Shown piece after piece: positions 15,530 through 23,413 of a DNA stretch of 28,568 nucleotides; position 1 is the first letter of the stretch, and each line of letters starts with the position of its first letter. A program made the position numbers and the translations under genes. The stretch is from CAYWJT01 sp964458655. Its GTDB lineage: Bacteria > Acidobacteriota > Aminicenantia > Aminicenantales > Saccharicenantaceae. A model generated the notes under the pieces. That model had not been told where the DNA came from. It was given only the letters and a program-made list of their open reading frames with translations, and did no database searches. The DNA lies in NCBI GenBank assembly GCA_964458655.1, contig CAYWJT010000037.1, positions 1-28,568 of the forward strand, read 5' to 3'.

Positions 15530-17206
15530 TCATTTCAACCGCCTGATGACGACCAGGGTCATGTCGTCCGCCGGGTTCGGCGTCCCGGCGAACGCGGCGA
15601 CGTCCTGGAAGACGAGTTCGACAAGTTCACGCGAGGGACGGTCGGCGTTCTCACGCAGAAGCCTGGCGAGCCTCTCCATACCATATTCCTCTCCGCCGGG
15701 AGTGCGCTGCTCGATTATGCCGTCGGTGTAAAGGCAGAGCAAGCCGCCCGGCTCCAGGGTCCTGGACGCCGTTTCGAAGCTCACACCCGGGAACATGCCC
15801 AGGCACAAACCGGTGCTGGCCAACTCTTCAGATCCGCTTTCCGGTCCGAAAAGCAGGGGCGGGTTATGCCCGGCGTTGACGTAGGCGAAGCGGCCGGTCC
15901 GCCGGTCGAGGACGCCGAAAAAGAAAGAGATGAAGAAGCCGACCTCGGAGCTGGCGTGGACGAAATCGTTAAGCCTGCGCGCCAGGGAGCAGAGGTCCTG
16001 ATGGGGCGCGGTCTCGGTCCTGATCGAGGCCCGGAGAGAGGCCATCAGGAGCGCGGCGCTGTAGCCCGTCCCGGAAACGTCGGCTATGACGACGCCCAGC
16101 TCATCAGGGCTTAAAACGATGAAATCGTAGTAGTCGCCGCCGACGTGGCTCGAAGCCTTGTAGCCGCCGCTCGCCTGGAACGGCTCGAAAACCGGGTCCG
16201 AGTGAGGCAGGAAGTTCCTCTGGATCTGGGCGGCCAGCTTCAGCTCCCTCTCCATCTGCGCCTTGCGGGCGGCTTCCTCCGCCAGTTTGGCGTTCTCGTA
16301 CTTGACGGCGGCCAGGTTGGCCAGCAGTGTCAGCAGGCGCAGGTCCTCCTCGGTGAACGGCTCGCTCGGGAGCGACCTGTCGCCGTAAAGCAGGCCGATG
16401 ATCGTCTCGTTGTTCCAGAGGGGCACGCAGATGACGGAATTGACCTGGGCCGAGATGATGCTGTCCTTGCTCTTGAAGGCGTCGTCGCTGCCGATATCCG
16501 AGATCAGGATGGCCGAATGCCTCTCCAGGGCGGTGTTGACGATCGTCCTGCTAACGACGATCTTCTGCTTCCTGAGGGACGGGTTACGCACCCGGGTGAC
16601 CCGGGGCTCCATGCTCTCCGGGCCGTCCTCCCGGAGCATGAGGACGGCGCGGTCCATGGGGATGGCGCCGGTCAGAAGGTCCATGACGTGCTCGAGGAGG
16701 TTGTCGAGCGGCATATGATAGATGAGCGCCCGGCTGACCTCGGCCATTATGTTCTGGACCCTCTGATCGGAGGCCGAGGCCGGCTTGAACTGCGGCCGGG
16801 CCTGCCCGGGGGTCCCCGCCGGCTTCAGGCTGTCGCTCACGATATCGCGGACGTCGATGATCGTGTTCATGATCCCGGAGAAGGTCGTCTCGTCGGCCAC
16901 TTCGACGCGCGTCGGGAAGTCCCGGTCGAAGGAGATCCTGGTGGACCCGATGAGGATCTCGTCGCCGGGCTGGAGCTCCACCGGCCCGGCTATGCGGCGG
17001 CCGTTGACGAAAGTCCCGTTCTTGCTGCCCCTGTCCTCCAGGACGAAGCCCCCGTCGGTGCGGAAGACGACGGCGTGGAAGCTCGAGCTGAAGGGGTCCT
17101 GCAGGACGAGGTCGTTCGTGGCGTCCCGGCCGATCTGGAGCCGGCCGCTCTCGAGGCTGGAGGTGAACTCCTCGCCGTCCTTGGTCTTAACGTAAAGTCT
17201 GACCAT
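15530..17206 (-). CDS. FHA-GAF-SpoIIE (PP2C-type) phosphatase
   Basis: Signalling phosphatase of 558 residues. Residues 1-95 are an FHA phosphothreonine-binding domain (IGRDATN, SSFHA, SKNGTFVNG). About 150-305 are a GAF sensor-like domain ending in IGLLYGDRSLP. A short coiled linker (about 305-335) leads to a SpoIIE/RsbU PP2C domain with metal-binding GGDYYDF (Asp358), IADVSGTG (Asp376), NAGHNPPLL, YTDGIIE and DDMTLVV. Such enzymes dephosphorylate a STAS anti-anti-sigma factor in response to a signal. The FHA domain suggests docking to a phosphothreonine protein, so a Ser/Thr kinase should exist elsewhere. ATG 17206 is at the very start of the FHA fold and lies about two bases from the predicted transcription start, so the mRNA may be leaderless. 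Confidence 0.88.
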   Translation of the reverse strand: MVRLYVKTKDGEEFTSSLESGRLQIGRDATNDLVLQDPFSSSFHAVVFRTDGGFVLEDRGSKNGTFVNGRRIAGPVELQPGDEILIGSTRISFDRDFPTRVEVADETTFSGIMNTIIDVRDIVSDSLKPAGTPGQARPQFKPASASDQRVQNIMAEVSRALIYHMPLDNLLEHVMDLLTGAIPMDRAVLMLREDGPESMEPRVTRVRNPSLRKQKIVVSRTIVNTALERHSAILISDIGSDDAFKSKDSIISAQVNSVICVPLWNNETIIGLLYGDRSLPSEPFTEEDLRLLTLLANLAAVKYENAKLAEEAARKAQMERELKLAAQIQRNFLPHSDPVFEPFQASGGYKASSHVGGDYYDFIVLSPDELGVVIADVSGTGYSAALLMASLRASIRTETAPHQDLCSLARRLNDFVHASSEVGFFISFFFGVLDRRTGRFAYVNAGHNPPLLFGPESGSEELASTGLCLGMFPGVSFETASRTLEPGGLLCLYTDGIIEQRTPGGEEYGMERLARLLRENADRPSRELVELVFQDVAAFAGTPNPADDMTLVVIRRLK

Positions 17207-17214
17207 CGGCTTTT

Positions 17215-17244
17215 ATTCTACCCGCCGCGCGGCCTCTGTTTCAA
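17215..17244 (-). promoter_or_regulatory. Promoter for the FHA-GAF-SpoIIE gene
   Basis: Minus-strand -35 TTGAAA (complement of 17239-17244) and -10 TAGAAT (complement of 17215-17220) are separated by 18 bp. The -10 ends 9 bases before the ATG at 17206, and no Shine-Dalgarno is visible, pointing to a leaderless or near-leaderless transcript. Confidence 0.5.
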
Positions 17245-17278
17245 CTTGTCGCCTTCATTCATTCGACCACCCTTCCCA

Positions 17279-19855
17279 TCACGGGGCCCCCTGCTTGCCG
17301 GCGGCCAGGTCGATCTGCTGGAGCGCCCTCCGGATGAGCGCCCGCCTTTCCGCGCCCGGCATCTCCTCCAGCGCCGGGAACAGCAGCCCCTTCAGCTCGC
17401 GGTCGAGCAGGTTGTCGAGAAGCTCCAGCGAATAATCGACGGAACGCCTGGTGCCGCGGACGATGTTCTGGAAGGCTTTGGTGACCTCCTCGCATGGATA
17501 GGTCAGGCTGATGAGGTCGAACACGCGTCGAAGCTCGACGGCCGTCAATCCGTTCCCGCGAGGCTCGCTCCCGCCGCTCTCCGCCTGCCCGGAGGTCTCC
17601 AGCCTGCTGAGCAGCGAGGCGTAAACCGACCTCAGCGAGCAGAGCAGGGCACGGCGCGCCGGGCCCGGGTCGAAGACGACTTCCGGCTCGGAGCTGCGGA
17701 TACGGGCCAGGGCCTCGATCATCGCCGGCCCTGTCTCATCGTCCGCTTCACACAGGGCCGCCAGCAGGGCTGAAGCCGCGGCCTGTCCTCCGATCCTGGC
17801 GAGAACGGCCGGCAAGGCTTTCCTGACGGCTGTTTTCTCTGAGCTGTCGGACAGCATCCGGGCCAGCCCATCGACTACGGCGGGGCCGAAATCGGCCAGG
17901 GCCTCGGTCGCGTCCTGTTCCAGCAGCGGGTTGGCCAGATGGGCCGCTACCAAACCGGCCAGTCCGGCGTCCTTATGGGCGGCCGCGCTCCAGACGGCGT
18001 AGTGCAGGACCTCGGCCGACCGGTCCTGGAGCAGGCGGGCCAGCGTGGCTGTGACGAAGGGCGAGGCATCCATCAGCCCCAGGAGTTTGGCCGCCTCGCT
18101 CCTTTCGACATCCGAGCCCGAGGCCGCCATGGCTTCCAGCCTTTTTTCCATCAGGGCCTTGTAGCCGTCGAGCTGCAGCACCTCGGCGACCTGGGTCCCG
18201 AAATCCTCGTCGAGCAGGGTATCCTCGAGCCCGTGCCGGAAAATTTCGCCGTCGACGTCGAGCAGGCTGTCGAAGGAGCGGGCGGTGATCTCGCCGGACC
18301 TGTCCTTGAGCAGCTCGAGCACGTCCTGAGTCAATATCTTCTCCCGGGCCAGCTCGTATATGTTCATGCCGTAGAGCCCGACGCTCTTTTCCCGGCTCTC
18401 GAGGGCGTCGATGACCAGCCGGGCCCGGCGAGCGTCGACCTTGCCCCTCATCGCTTCGACGCTGCTCTGCCATTTGCGCTCCAGGCTCTTCTGCAGAACG
18501 TTCCTGTACTCCCTGTGGACGGCCAAGGCCAAAACGGCCCAGACGACCGCGAAGGACCCACCGAGCAGGCCGAGCTCCCGGGCCCGGACCGCGGCGCTCT
18601 TGTAGCCGAAATCACCCAGGTGGTAGACGGCGAGGTAAAGCAGCGCCCCGAAGCCGATGCCCAGTTTGTTGACCAGCATGTCTATGATCGTCTTGGCCCT
18701 GTACTTGACCTCCGGAGCGAGCGGGACGTAAAGCAGTTCCCTCACGGACTGGCCGGTCGTGTTGTCCAGGACCTTGTCCGCCCCGCGCAGCCCGCAACCC
18801 CAGGCGACCATGGCCGCCGCCGGGACGGCGAAAACGGCCGCCGAGCCGACGAGCAGAACGGCCGGGGCCAGCAGCAGGGTCGCCCGTACCCCCAGATGTT
18901 TCAGGGCCCTGTTGGTGAAAACGAGATGGAACAGGACCGACACCACCAGCACGACGAAGAAAAACCTGCCCAGGATGGCGGTCCGGGCACCGCTCGTTTC
19001 TATGGCCTCTTTGACGATCGTCTTGAACTGGTAATTTATCGTCACAGCCACGACCATCGAAGCGGCCACGAGCGACACGATGAGCTTCAGGTAGCGGTCG
19101 CTTTGTATCATGCGCAGGCCTTCAAGCAGGCCGCCTCCGGCCGGTTTCGGACTTTCTTCGACGGCGCGGGCGCGGGCGGACCCGCGCTTGTAAGCCGTGA
19201 CGACGAGCGCCGCGGCCAGGGCCAGGCTCGCGGCCGCGAAAAGCAGCATGTCCTGGGCGCCGACCCGTCCGGCCAGCAGCGATGTGGCGGCCGAGCCGGC
19301 CACTCCGCCGACCAGGCCGCCCGCCACCAGGAAGCCGACCAGCCTTTTGGCCTCGTGCGGGTTGAAGTGGTCGTTGACCATCATCCAGAAAGTGATGACG
19401 GCCGCGGCTATGAACACGTCGGCCCAGAAGGCGAAGGCCAGAACGGGCAGCGCGCCGCTGATGTTGGCGGCGACCAGCGCCGAAAGTCCGCTCATCAGGC
19501 CGTTGCCGTCCATCACCGGGGTCACGGTGTAGCTCTTCTCCTTGAGGTCGAAAAGCCACCAGAAGAACGTCAGGTTGGAGGCGAAGAAAACGAAAGCGGT
19601 CAGGGAGTAGCTCCGCCTCGGGAACCTGGCCAGCAGCCTGTTGTTCATGGCCACGGCGAACCCGATCAGGGCCACCGTGATGAGGTCGGCGTAAGGCCAC
19701 CAGGCCGGGGTGATGGAAATGAGGAAGTTCTCTTTGACCGGCTTGACGATGTAGAAGGCGAACGTGACCGCGAAGAAGACGCCGAACAGCCCGGACGCCA
19801 GGCCCTTTTCCCCGGGCTTGACACCGGTCCAGCGCCACAGGAAGCCGGTTTCCAT
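17279..19855 (-). CDS. NTT-type carrier fused to a C-terminal HEAT-like domain
   Basis: Membrane protein of 858 residues. Residues about 15-445 form about 12 hydrophobic helices with the NTT-like start FAVTFAFYIVKPVKENFLI. A later segment, VLDNTTGQSVRELLYVPLAPEVKYRAK, aligns by eye with LQNTTRAALFLVTPREEKYKAK of the carrier at 11890-13293. Residues about 470-858 are soluble, Ala/Leu-rich and helical with HEAT/ARM-like repeats (for example LLGLMDASPFVTATLARLLQDRSAEVLHYAVWSA). Fusions of NTT-type carriers with HEAT domains are known in several bacteria, and a sensory or regulatory role is suspected for them. It lies 55 bases downstream of the STAS gene and upstream of the SpoIIE-type gene, placing a membrane carrier inside a partner-switch locus. 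Substrate is unknown. Confidence 0.78.
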   Translation of the reverse strand: METGFLWRWTGVKPGEKGLASGLFGVFFAVTFAFYIVKPVKENFLISITPAWWPYADLITVALIGFAVAMNNRLLARFPRRSYSLTAFVFFASNLTFFWWLFDLKEKSYTVTPVMDGNGLMSGLSALVAANISGALPVLAFAFWADVFIAAAVITFWMMVNDHFNPHEAKRLVGFLVAGGLVGGVAGSAATSLLAGRVGAQDMLLFAAASLALAAALVVTAYKRGSARARAVEESPKPAGGGLLEGLRMIQSDRYLKLIVSLVAASMVVAVTINYQFKTIVKEAIETSGARTAILGRFFFVVLVVSVLFHLVFTNRALKHLGVRATLLLAPAVLLVGSAAVFAVPAAAMVAWGCGLRGADKVLDNTTGQSVRELLYVPLAPEVKYRAKTIIDMLVNKLGIGFGALLYLAVYHLGDFGYKSAAVRARELGLLGGSFAVVWAVLALAVHREYRNVLQKSLERKWQSSVEAMRGKVDARRARLVIDALESREKSVGLYGMNIYELAREKILTQDVLELLKDRSGEITARSFDSLLDVDGEIFRHGLEDTLLDEDFGTQVAEVLQLDGYKALMEKRLEAMAASGSDVERSEAAKLLGLMDASPFVTATLARLLQDRSAEVLHYAVWSAAAHKDAGLAGLVAAHLANPLLEQDATEALADFGPAVVDGLARMLSDSSEKTAVRKALPAVLARIGGQAAASALLAALCEADDETGPAMIEALARIRSSEPEVVFDPGPARRALLCSLRSVYASLLSRLETSGQAESGGSEPRGNGLTAVELRRVFDLISLTYPCEEVTKAFQNIVRGTRRSVDYSLELLDNLLDRELKGLLFPALEEMPGAERRALIRRALQQIDLAAGKQGAP

Positions 19856-19910
19856 CGACTCGCTCTCCCCCGCTGCGGCCCCTGGACCGGGCGGCCGGAC
19901 TGACGGCGGC

Positions 19911-20264
19911 TCAGTCCTTCCCGAAGCTCGCCACGGCCGCGTCCACGCTGTCGAACAACTCCAGCACGGTCGTCAGCTTGGTTATCTCCAGGATGAGGCG
20001 TATCTTGGCCGGCACCTCGGCCAGTTTGAACCGGCCGCCCGTGTTCTGGATCGAGCTGTAGCTCGCCAGAAGTTCGCCTATGCCGTAGCTGTCGACGAAG
20101 GGCACCCGGCGGAAATTGAGGACTACGTCGCTGCGGCCGCGTTCGAGCTCCTCCTTGACCGCCTGGTGCAGGCTTTTTTCGACGGTCTCGCTTCTGCGTA
20201 TCTCGCCCTCGATGTCGAGAACGACCACCCCCTGCTGGACGCGGCTCTTAATGACCATGGGCAT
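19911..20264 (-). CDS. STAS anti-anti-sigma factor (RsbV/SpoIIAA-like)
   Basis: Small cytoplasmic STAS protein of 117 residues. VPFVDSYGIGELL contains the conserved phosphorylatable Ser (Ser59 after Asp58) that switches partner binding. The upstream strand pattern (VVVLDIEGEI, DVVLNF) matches STAS. It would be phosphorylated by the RsbW-like kinase (15058-15504) and dephosphorylated by the SpoIIE-type enzyme (15530-17206). An in-frame TTG at 20303 extends the frame, but it abuts the likely -10 element, so the ATG at 20264 (or at 20258) is preferred. The ribosome site is weak (AGGAAAGG, 14 bases away). First gene of the minus-strand switch cluster. Confidence 0.85.
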   Translation of the reverse strand: MPMVIKSRVQQGVVVLDIEGEIRRSETVEKSLHQAVKEELERGRSDVVLNFRRVPFVDSYGIGELLASYSSIQNTGGRFKLAEVPAKIRLILEITKLTTVLELFDSVDAAVASFGKD

Positions 20265-20293
20265 GGAACTGGATGCTGCCTTTCCTGAAACCC

Positions 20294-20322
20294 TGTTTAT
20301 CAAAAGCGGTCGGCAAAGTCAA
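20294..20322 (-). promoter_or_regulatory. Promoter for the STAS / NTT-HEAT operon
   Basis: Minus-strand -35 TTGACT (complement of 20317-20322) and a weak -10 TAAACA (complement of 20294-20299) are 17 bp apart. The leader would be about 23 bases. Confidence 0.42.
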
Positions 20323-20407
20323 CCTCCGGCCGGTCCTGTGACGAACAATGCGGATTCCCCGTGCCATGCCGGCGGCGCCGGGCCGCCGACCGTCCTCCGT
20401 TCCCGGG

Positions 20408-20436
20408 TTGACTTGCGGCCGGCCTTCCAATAAATT
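20408..20436 (+). promoter_or_regulatory. Promoter for the tautomerase gene
   Basis: -35 TTGACT (20408-20413), a 17-bp spacer and -10 TAAATT (20431-20436), ending 19 bases before the ATG. Confidence 0.5.
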
Positions 20437-20455
20437 CCCGTCGAAAGGAGCCGTC

Positions 20456-20650
20456 ATGCCCCTCGTTGAGATCCATCTCCTTGAGGGCCGGAGCCCCGAG
20501 CAGAAGAAGGCCCTGTTGAGGGCCGTAACGCAGGCCGTTCAAGAATCGCTTGGAGCGCCGCTCGATACCATCCGGGTCTGGATTCAGGAAATGCCGGCCG
20601 CCGAGTTCATGAGCGCCGGGGTCCTCGCGGCCGACCGGGAAAAAAATTAG
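20456..20650 (+). CDS. 4-oxalocrotonate tautomerase-type enzyme
   Basis: Small enzyme of 64 residues including the initiator Met. After Met removal, Pro1 would be the catalytic N-terminal base (MPLVEIHLLEGRS). By direct counting, Arg11, Arg39 and Phe50 fall exactly at the positions important in 4-oxalocrotonate tautomerase, so a functional keto-enol tautomerase active site is likely. The family usually forms hexamers. AAAGGAG (20444-20450) lies 5 bases before ATG 20456, fixing the start; the longer upstream frame is unsupported. No meta-cleavage pathway genes are nearby, so the physiological substrate is unknown. Confidence 0.85.
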   Translation: MPLVEIHLLEGRSPEQKKALLRAVTQAVQESLGAPLDTIRVWIQEMPAAEFMSAGVLAADREKN

Positions 20651-20680
20651 CGGGCGCGGCTGGGCGCGCCGCCTGCTAGA

Positions 20681-20710
20681 TCCCGCGGACCGGTTTCTTC
20701 CCGCGGACCG
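20681..20710. repeat. 12-bp direct repeat between convergent genes
   Basis: TCCCGCGGACCG occurs at 20681-20692 and 20699-20710 (period 18). Each copy contains the palindrome CCGCGG. Function unknown; possibly a binding site or simple duplication in the 138-bp gap after the tautomerase gene. Confidence 0.4.
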
Positions 20711-20753
20711 CCAGCCTTGGACCCCCCGCGCGCGCCAGACGAAATAGATTTTC

Positions 20754-20781
20754 ACGCCGGCGCGTAGCGTCATGCCGGCAC
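20754..20781 (-). terminator. Weak hairpin after the permease gene
   Basis: GCCGGC (20756-20761) and GCCGGC (20774-20779) can form a stem with a 12-base loop, with additional G-T pairs. On the minus strand it is followed by a modestly U-rich tail (AAAATCTATTT). A weak intrinsic terminator is possible. Confidence 0.3.
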
Positions 20782-20788
20782 CCGCGCT

Positions 20789-22264
20789 CTACTTATCGCT
20801 TCCGGCGGCCAGGCCGCCGCGCTGCTTGCTCTTGCGGTATCCGAACGAGAAATAGATGACCAGGCCCAGGCCCATCCAGGCGAAGAGACGGACCCAGGTG
20901 TCGCGGGGAAGGCCGGACATCAGGTAGAGGCACGACAGTATGCCGAGGGCCGGCACCACGGGGACTAGGGGCGTCCGGAAGGGGCGCGGCAGGTCGGGGT
21001 CCGTGTAGCGCAGGATGAGGACCCCGGCGCAGACGATGATGAAGGCGAACAGCGTGCCGATGCTGACCAGCTCGCCGACGATGCCGAGCGGCAGGAGGGC
21101 GGCCGCCGTCCCCACCGCTGCGCCTGTCGCGAGCGTGGTTAAGTGCGGGGTCTTGAAGCGCGGATGGACCCGGCCGAACAGGGCCGGCAGCAGTCCGTCC
21201 CTGGCCATGGTGAAGAAGATGCGCGGCTGGCCGATGAGCTGGACCATCATCACCGAGAGCAGCCCGATTATGGCGCCGAGCTTGACGAGCGGCGAAAGCC
21301 AGAGCAGGCCCATGGCGTCAATCGCCACGGCCACGGGCGCCGGCACGTTGAGCTGGGAGTAGTGGACGACGCCGGTCAGGACGAGCGAGAACGCGATGTA
21401 GATGAGCGTGCAGATGCCCAAGCTGCCTAGGATGCCCACGGGCATGTCCCGCCGCGGGTTCCGGGCTTCCTGGGCGGCGGTCGATACGGCGTCGAAGCCC
21501 AGGTAAGCGAAGAACATCACTCCGGCGCCTCGCAGGATGCCGCTCAGCCCGAAGAACCCGAACTGGCCCTGGTTGGGCGGGATGAACGGCTTCCAGAGCT
21601 CGGGCTTGATGAAGAACAGGCCGGCCCCGATGACGATGAGTATGATGGATATCTTGAGGAAGACGATCACGGAGTTGACCGTCGCCGATTCCTTTATGCC
21701 TATCACGAGCAGGACTGTGATGACGGCGATGACCAGTGCGGCCGGCAGGTTGACGACCGCGCCCGTCCGGGTCCAAACGCCGGTCTTGGGGTCGAAGGCG
21801 AAAGGCGAGGAGGCCAGCGCCGCCGGGAAATCGATGCCCAAGTCGTTGCGCAGGAAATTGACGATGTAGCCCGACCAGCCGATGGCCACCGTGGTCGCGC
21901 CCAGGGAGTACTCCAGGATGAGGTCCCAGCCGATGACCCAGGCGAAGAACTCGCCCAGCGTGGCGTAGGCGTAGGTGTAGGCGCTGCCCGCGATGGGGAT
22001 GAGCGACGCGAACTCGGCGTAGCACAGACCGGCGAAGGCGCAGGTCAGGCCGGCCAGCATGAAGGAGAGCGTCACGGCCGGTCCGGCGTACTGGGCCGCG
22101 GCGTGGCCGGTGATGACGAAGATGCCGGCCCCGACGATGGCGCCCACGCCCAGGAATATCAGGTTCCAGGGCCCGAGCACCCTTTTCAGCCCCGACGCCT
22201 CGCTCGAGGCTTCCCGGGTCAGCTGGCCCATCGATTTCTTGGCGAACAGGTGACTAAACCTCAT
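20789..22264 (-). CDS. APC-superfamily amino acid permease
   Basis: Integral membrane transporter of 491 residues with about 12-13 hydrophobic helices. The first transmembrane segment carries the APC hallmark GVGAIVGAGIFVITG (unwound substrate-binding helix), followed by CYAEFASLIPIAGSAYTYAYATLGE, typical of the cationic amino acid transporter (CAT/YfnA-like) branch. The central FFAYLGFDAVSTAAQEARNPRRDMPVGI segment is also characteristic. It probably imports amino acids by proton coupling; the exact substrate cannot be read. AGGAG lies about 5 bases before the ATG. Transcribed alone, divergent from tRNA-Leu. Confidence 0.88.
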   Translation of the reverse strand: MRFSHLFAKKSMGQLTREASSEASGLKRVLGPWNLIFLGVGAIVGAGIFVITGHAAAQYAGPAVTLSFMLAGLTCAFAGLCYAEFASLIPIAGSAYTYAYATLGEFFAWVIGWDLILEYSLGATTVAIGWSGYIVNFLRNDLGIDFPAALASSPFAFDPKTGVWTRTGAVVNLPAALVIAVITVLLVIGIKESATVNSVIVFLKISIILIVIGAGLFFIKPELWKPFIPPNQGQFGFFGLSGILRGAGVMFFAYLGFDAVSTAAQEARNPRRDMPVGILGSLGICTLIYIAFSLVLTGVVHYSQLNVPAPVAVAIDAMGLLWLSPLVKLGAIIGLLSVMMVQLIGQPRIFFTMARDGLLPALFGRVHPRFKTPHLTTLATGAAVGTAAALLPLGIVGELVSIGTLFAFIIVCAGVLILRYTDPDLPRPFRTPLVPVVPALGILSCLYLMSGLPRDTWVRLFAWMGLGLVIYFSFGYRKSKQRGGLAAGSDK

Positions 22265-22409
22265 GAGGCTCCTATGCGCTCCTTCCCGGAACGGTCTAAA
22301 AGCGACGGTCCTTGCGCCCGCGCTCCCGCCAGGGAAGCCGTTTTATAGCACAAGCCGGAAAAATAGGAAAGAGGCGCAAGGCGAAAGGCCCCGGGCCCGG
22401 CCGGTCCGG

Positions 22410-22438
22410 TTGAAAACGCCCGGCCGTTCGCATAGACT
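22410..22438 (+). promoter_or_regulatory. Promoter for tRNA-Leu (and probably trmH)
   Basis: -35 TTGAAA (22410-22415), a 17-bp spacer and -10 TAGACT (22433-22438). The tRNA begins about 28 bases after the predicted start. Confidence 0.5.
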
Positions 22439-22472
22439 ATCTGCTGTTCCCGCCGCTTTCACGGGACCAGAT

Positions 22473-22558
22473 GCCGGTGTGGCGGAACTGGCAGACGCGC
22501 TGGACTCAAAATCCAGTGGGCCGCGAGGCCCGTGTGGGTTCGATCCCCTCCACCGGCA
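22473..22558 (+). tRNA. tRNA-Leu (anticodon CAA)
   Basis: Complete class II tRNA of 86 bases. The acceptor stem GCCGGTG (22473-22479) pairs with CACCGGC (22551-22557), with discriminator A at 22558. The anticodon stem CTGGA/TCCAG encloses the loop CTCAAAA, giving anticodon CAA at 22507-22509, which reads UUG. A long variable arm (GGGCC-gcga-GGCCC) and the T-loop GGTTCGATCC are present, as expected for leucine. The CCA end is not encoded. Confidence 0.96.
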
Positions 22559-22606
22559 TTCCTCAAGATAACGGAAACGGCGGGCTCGCCGCCTGAAGCG
22601 CCGGAC

Positions 22607-23209
22607 ATGCCGACCGAGGCCAGGATACTCAAGGTTAAAAGGGTGCTGGACTCCCGCCAGCCAGACCTGCGCGTGGTGCTGCAGGGCGTCACGGTGCCGC
22701 ACAACGCCAGCGCCGTCATGCGCACCTGCGACGCCGCCGGCGTGCTCTACGTCGACCTCATCTCGCCCAGCCCCGAACTTCTCAACTTCAACGAGTCCAT
22801 CACGACCGGCGCCCACAAGTGGCTGGAAACGTCCGTCCACAGGACGCCGGCCGAGTGCCTGCCTCGCCTGAAGGAGAAAGGCTTCCACGTCGCCGCCGCC
22901 CATCTTTCGGCGGAGGGACGCGCCTACACCGATTTCGATTACGCCCGGCCGGTGGCGCTGGTCTTCGGCAGCGAGAGCTTCGGCCTGTCGGCGGAGGCCC
23001 TGGCCTACGCCGATTCCGTCATCCGCATTCCCATGCTGGGCATGGTCCAGAGCCTGAACCTGTCGGTCTCCGTGGCCGTGATCTTGTTCGAGGCCGTGCG
23101 CCAGAGGGCCCTCAAGGGCTATTTCAACGGTCCACGCCTCGCGGCGGAGGAATACCGCAGGCTCATGGACAAGTGGCTGAGGACCTCTCCGGCCGACAAG
23201 CCGGATTGA
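22607..23209 (+). CDS. trmH: TrmH-type tRNA 2'-O-ribose methyltransferase
   Basis: SPOUT-class methyltransferase of 200 residues. All three SpoU/TrmH motifs are visible: motif 1 PHNASAVMRTCDAAGV (Asn33, catalytic Arg39), motif 2 VALVFGSESFGLS, and motif 3 IPMLGMVQSLNLSVSVAVILFE, which forms the S-adenosylmethionine-binding trefoil knot. TrmH methylates the ribose of G18 in the tRNA D-loop. The short N-terminal extension and C-terminal tail match TrmH rather than the rRNA enzyme RlmB. The start at 22607 begins 48 bases after the tRNA; the longer frame would run back into the tRNA and is rejected. The ribosome site is weak. Co-transcription with tRNA-Leu is likely because no separate promoter is seen. 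Confidence 0.87.
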   Translation: MPTEARILKVKRVLDSRQPDLRVVLQGVTVPHNASAVMRTCDAAGVLYVDLISPSPELLNFNESITTGAHKWLETSVHRTPAECLPRLKEKGFHVAAAHLSAEGRAYTDFDYARPVALVFGSESFGLSAEALAYADSVIRIPMLGMVQSLNLSVSVAVILFEAVRQRALKGYFNGPRLAAEEYRRLMDKWLRTSPADKPD

Positions 23210-23275
23210 GAACCGTCTTACTCTCGTTTTCCGGGGAATTCCGAGGAACGCCTGCGGCGGATATCGCCCCGAAGA

Positions 23276-23336
23276 CCCCCGTAGCGGAGGGGGACCCGCC
23301 GCATTCGGCGGGGGGGGACCGACGGGACTGGTCCCC
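23276..23336. repeat. Cluster of three GC hairpins in the trmH-htrA gap
   Basis: Three consecutive inverted repeats: CCCCC/GGGGG (23276-23280 and 23289-23293), CCCGCCG-catt-CGGCGGG (23295-23312), and GGGGACC/GGTCCCC (23314-23320 and 23330-23336). More G-runs follow to about 23357, so the plus strand might also form a quadruplex. No T-run is present to make it a classical terminator for trmH. Confidence 0.5.
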
Positions 23337-23413
23337 GGGGGCCCGGGGGTCCAGGGGTGATGTCCGGCGCAGAACGGAAAACGGACTTCCCTGGAAAAGG
23401 GAGAACGGCCGTG

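Noticed and set aside
17939..19903. 654-codon open frame antisense to the NTT-HEAT gene
   Set aside because: Low-complexity Gly/Arg/Gln/Asp composition without domains; the minus-strand frame has clear membrane helices and family motifs.
20265..20303. N-terminal extension of the STAS gene from TTG 20303
   Set aside because: The TTG abuts the likely -10 element and the extension is not part of the STAS fold.
22532..22606. N-terminal extension of trmH overlapping the tRNA
   Set aside because: The extra codons are derived from the T-arm and acceptor stem of tRNA-Leu; the TrmH fold begins after ATG 22607.
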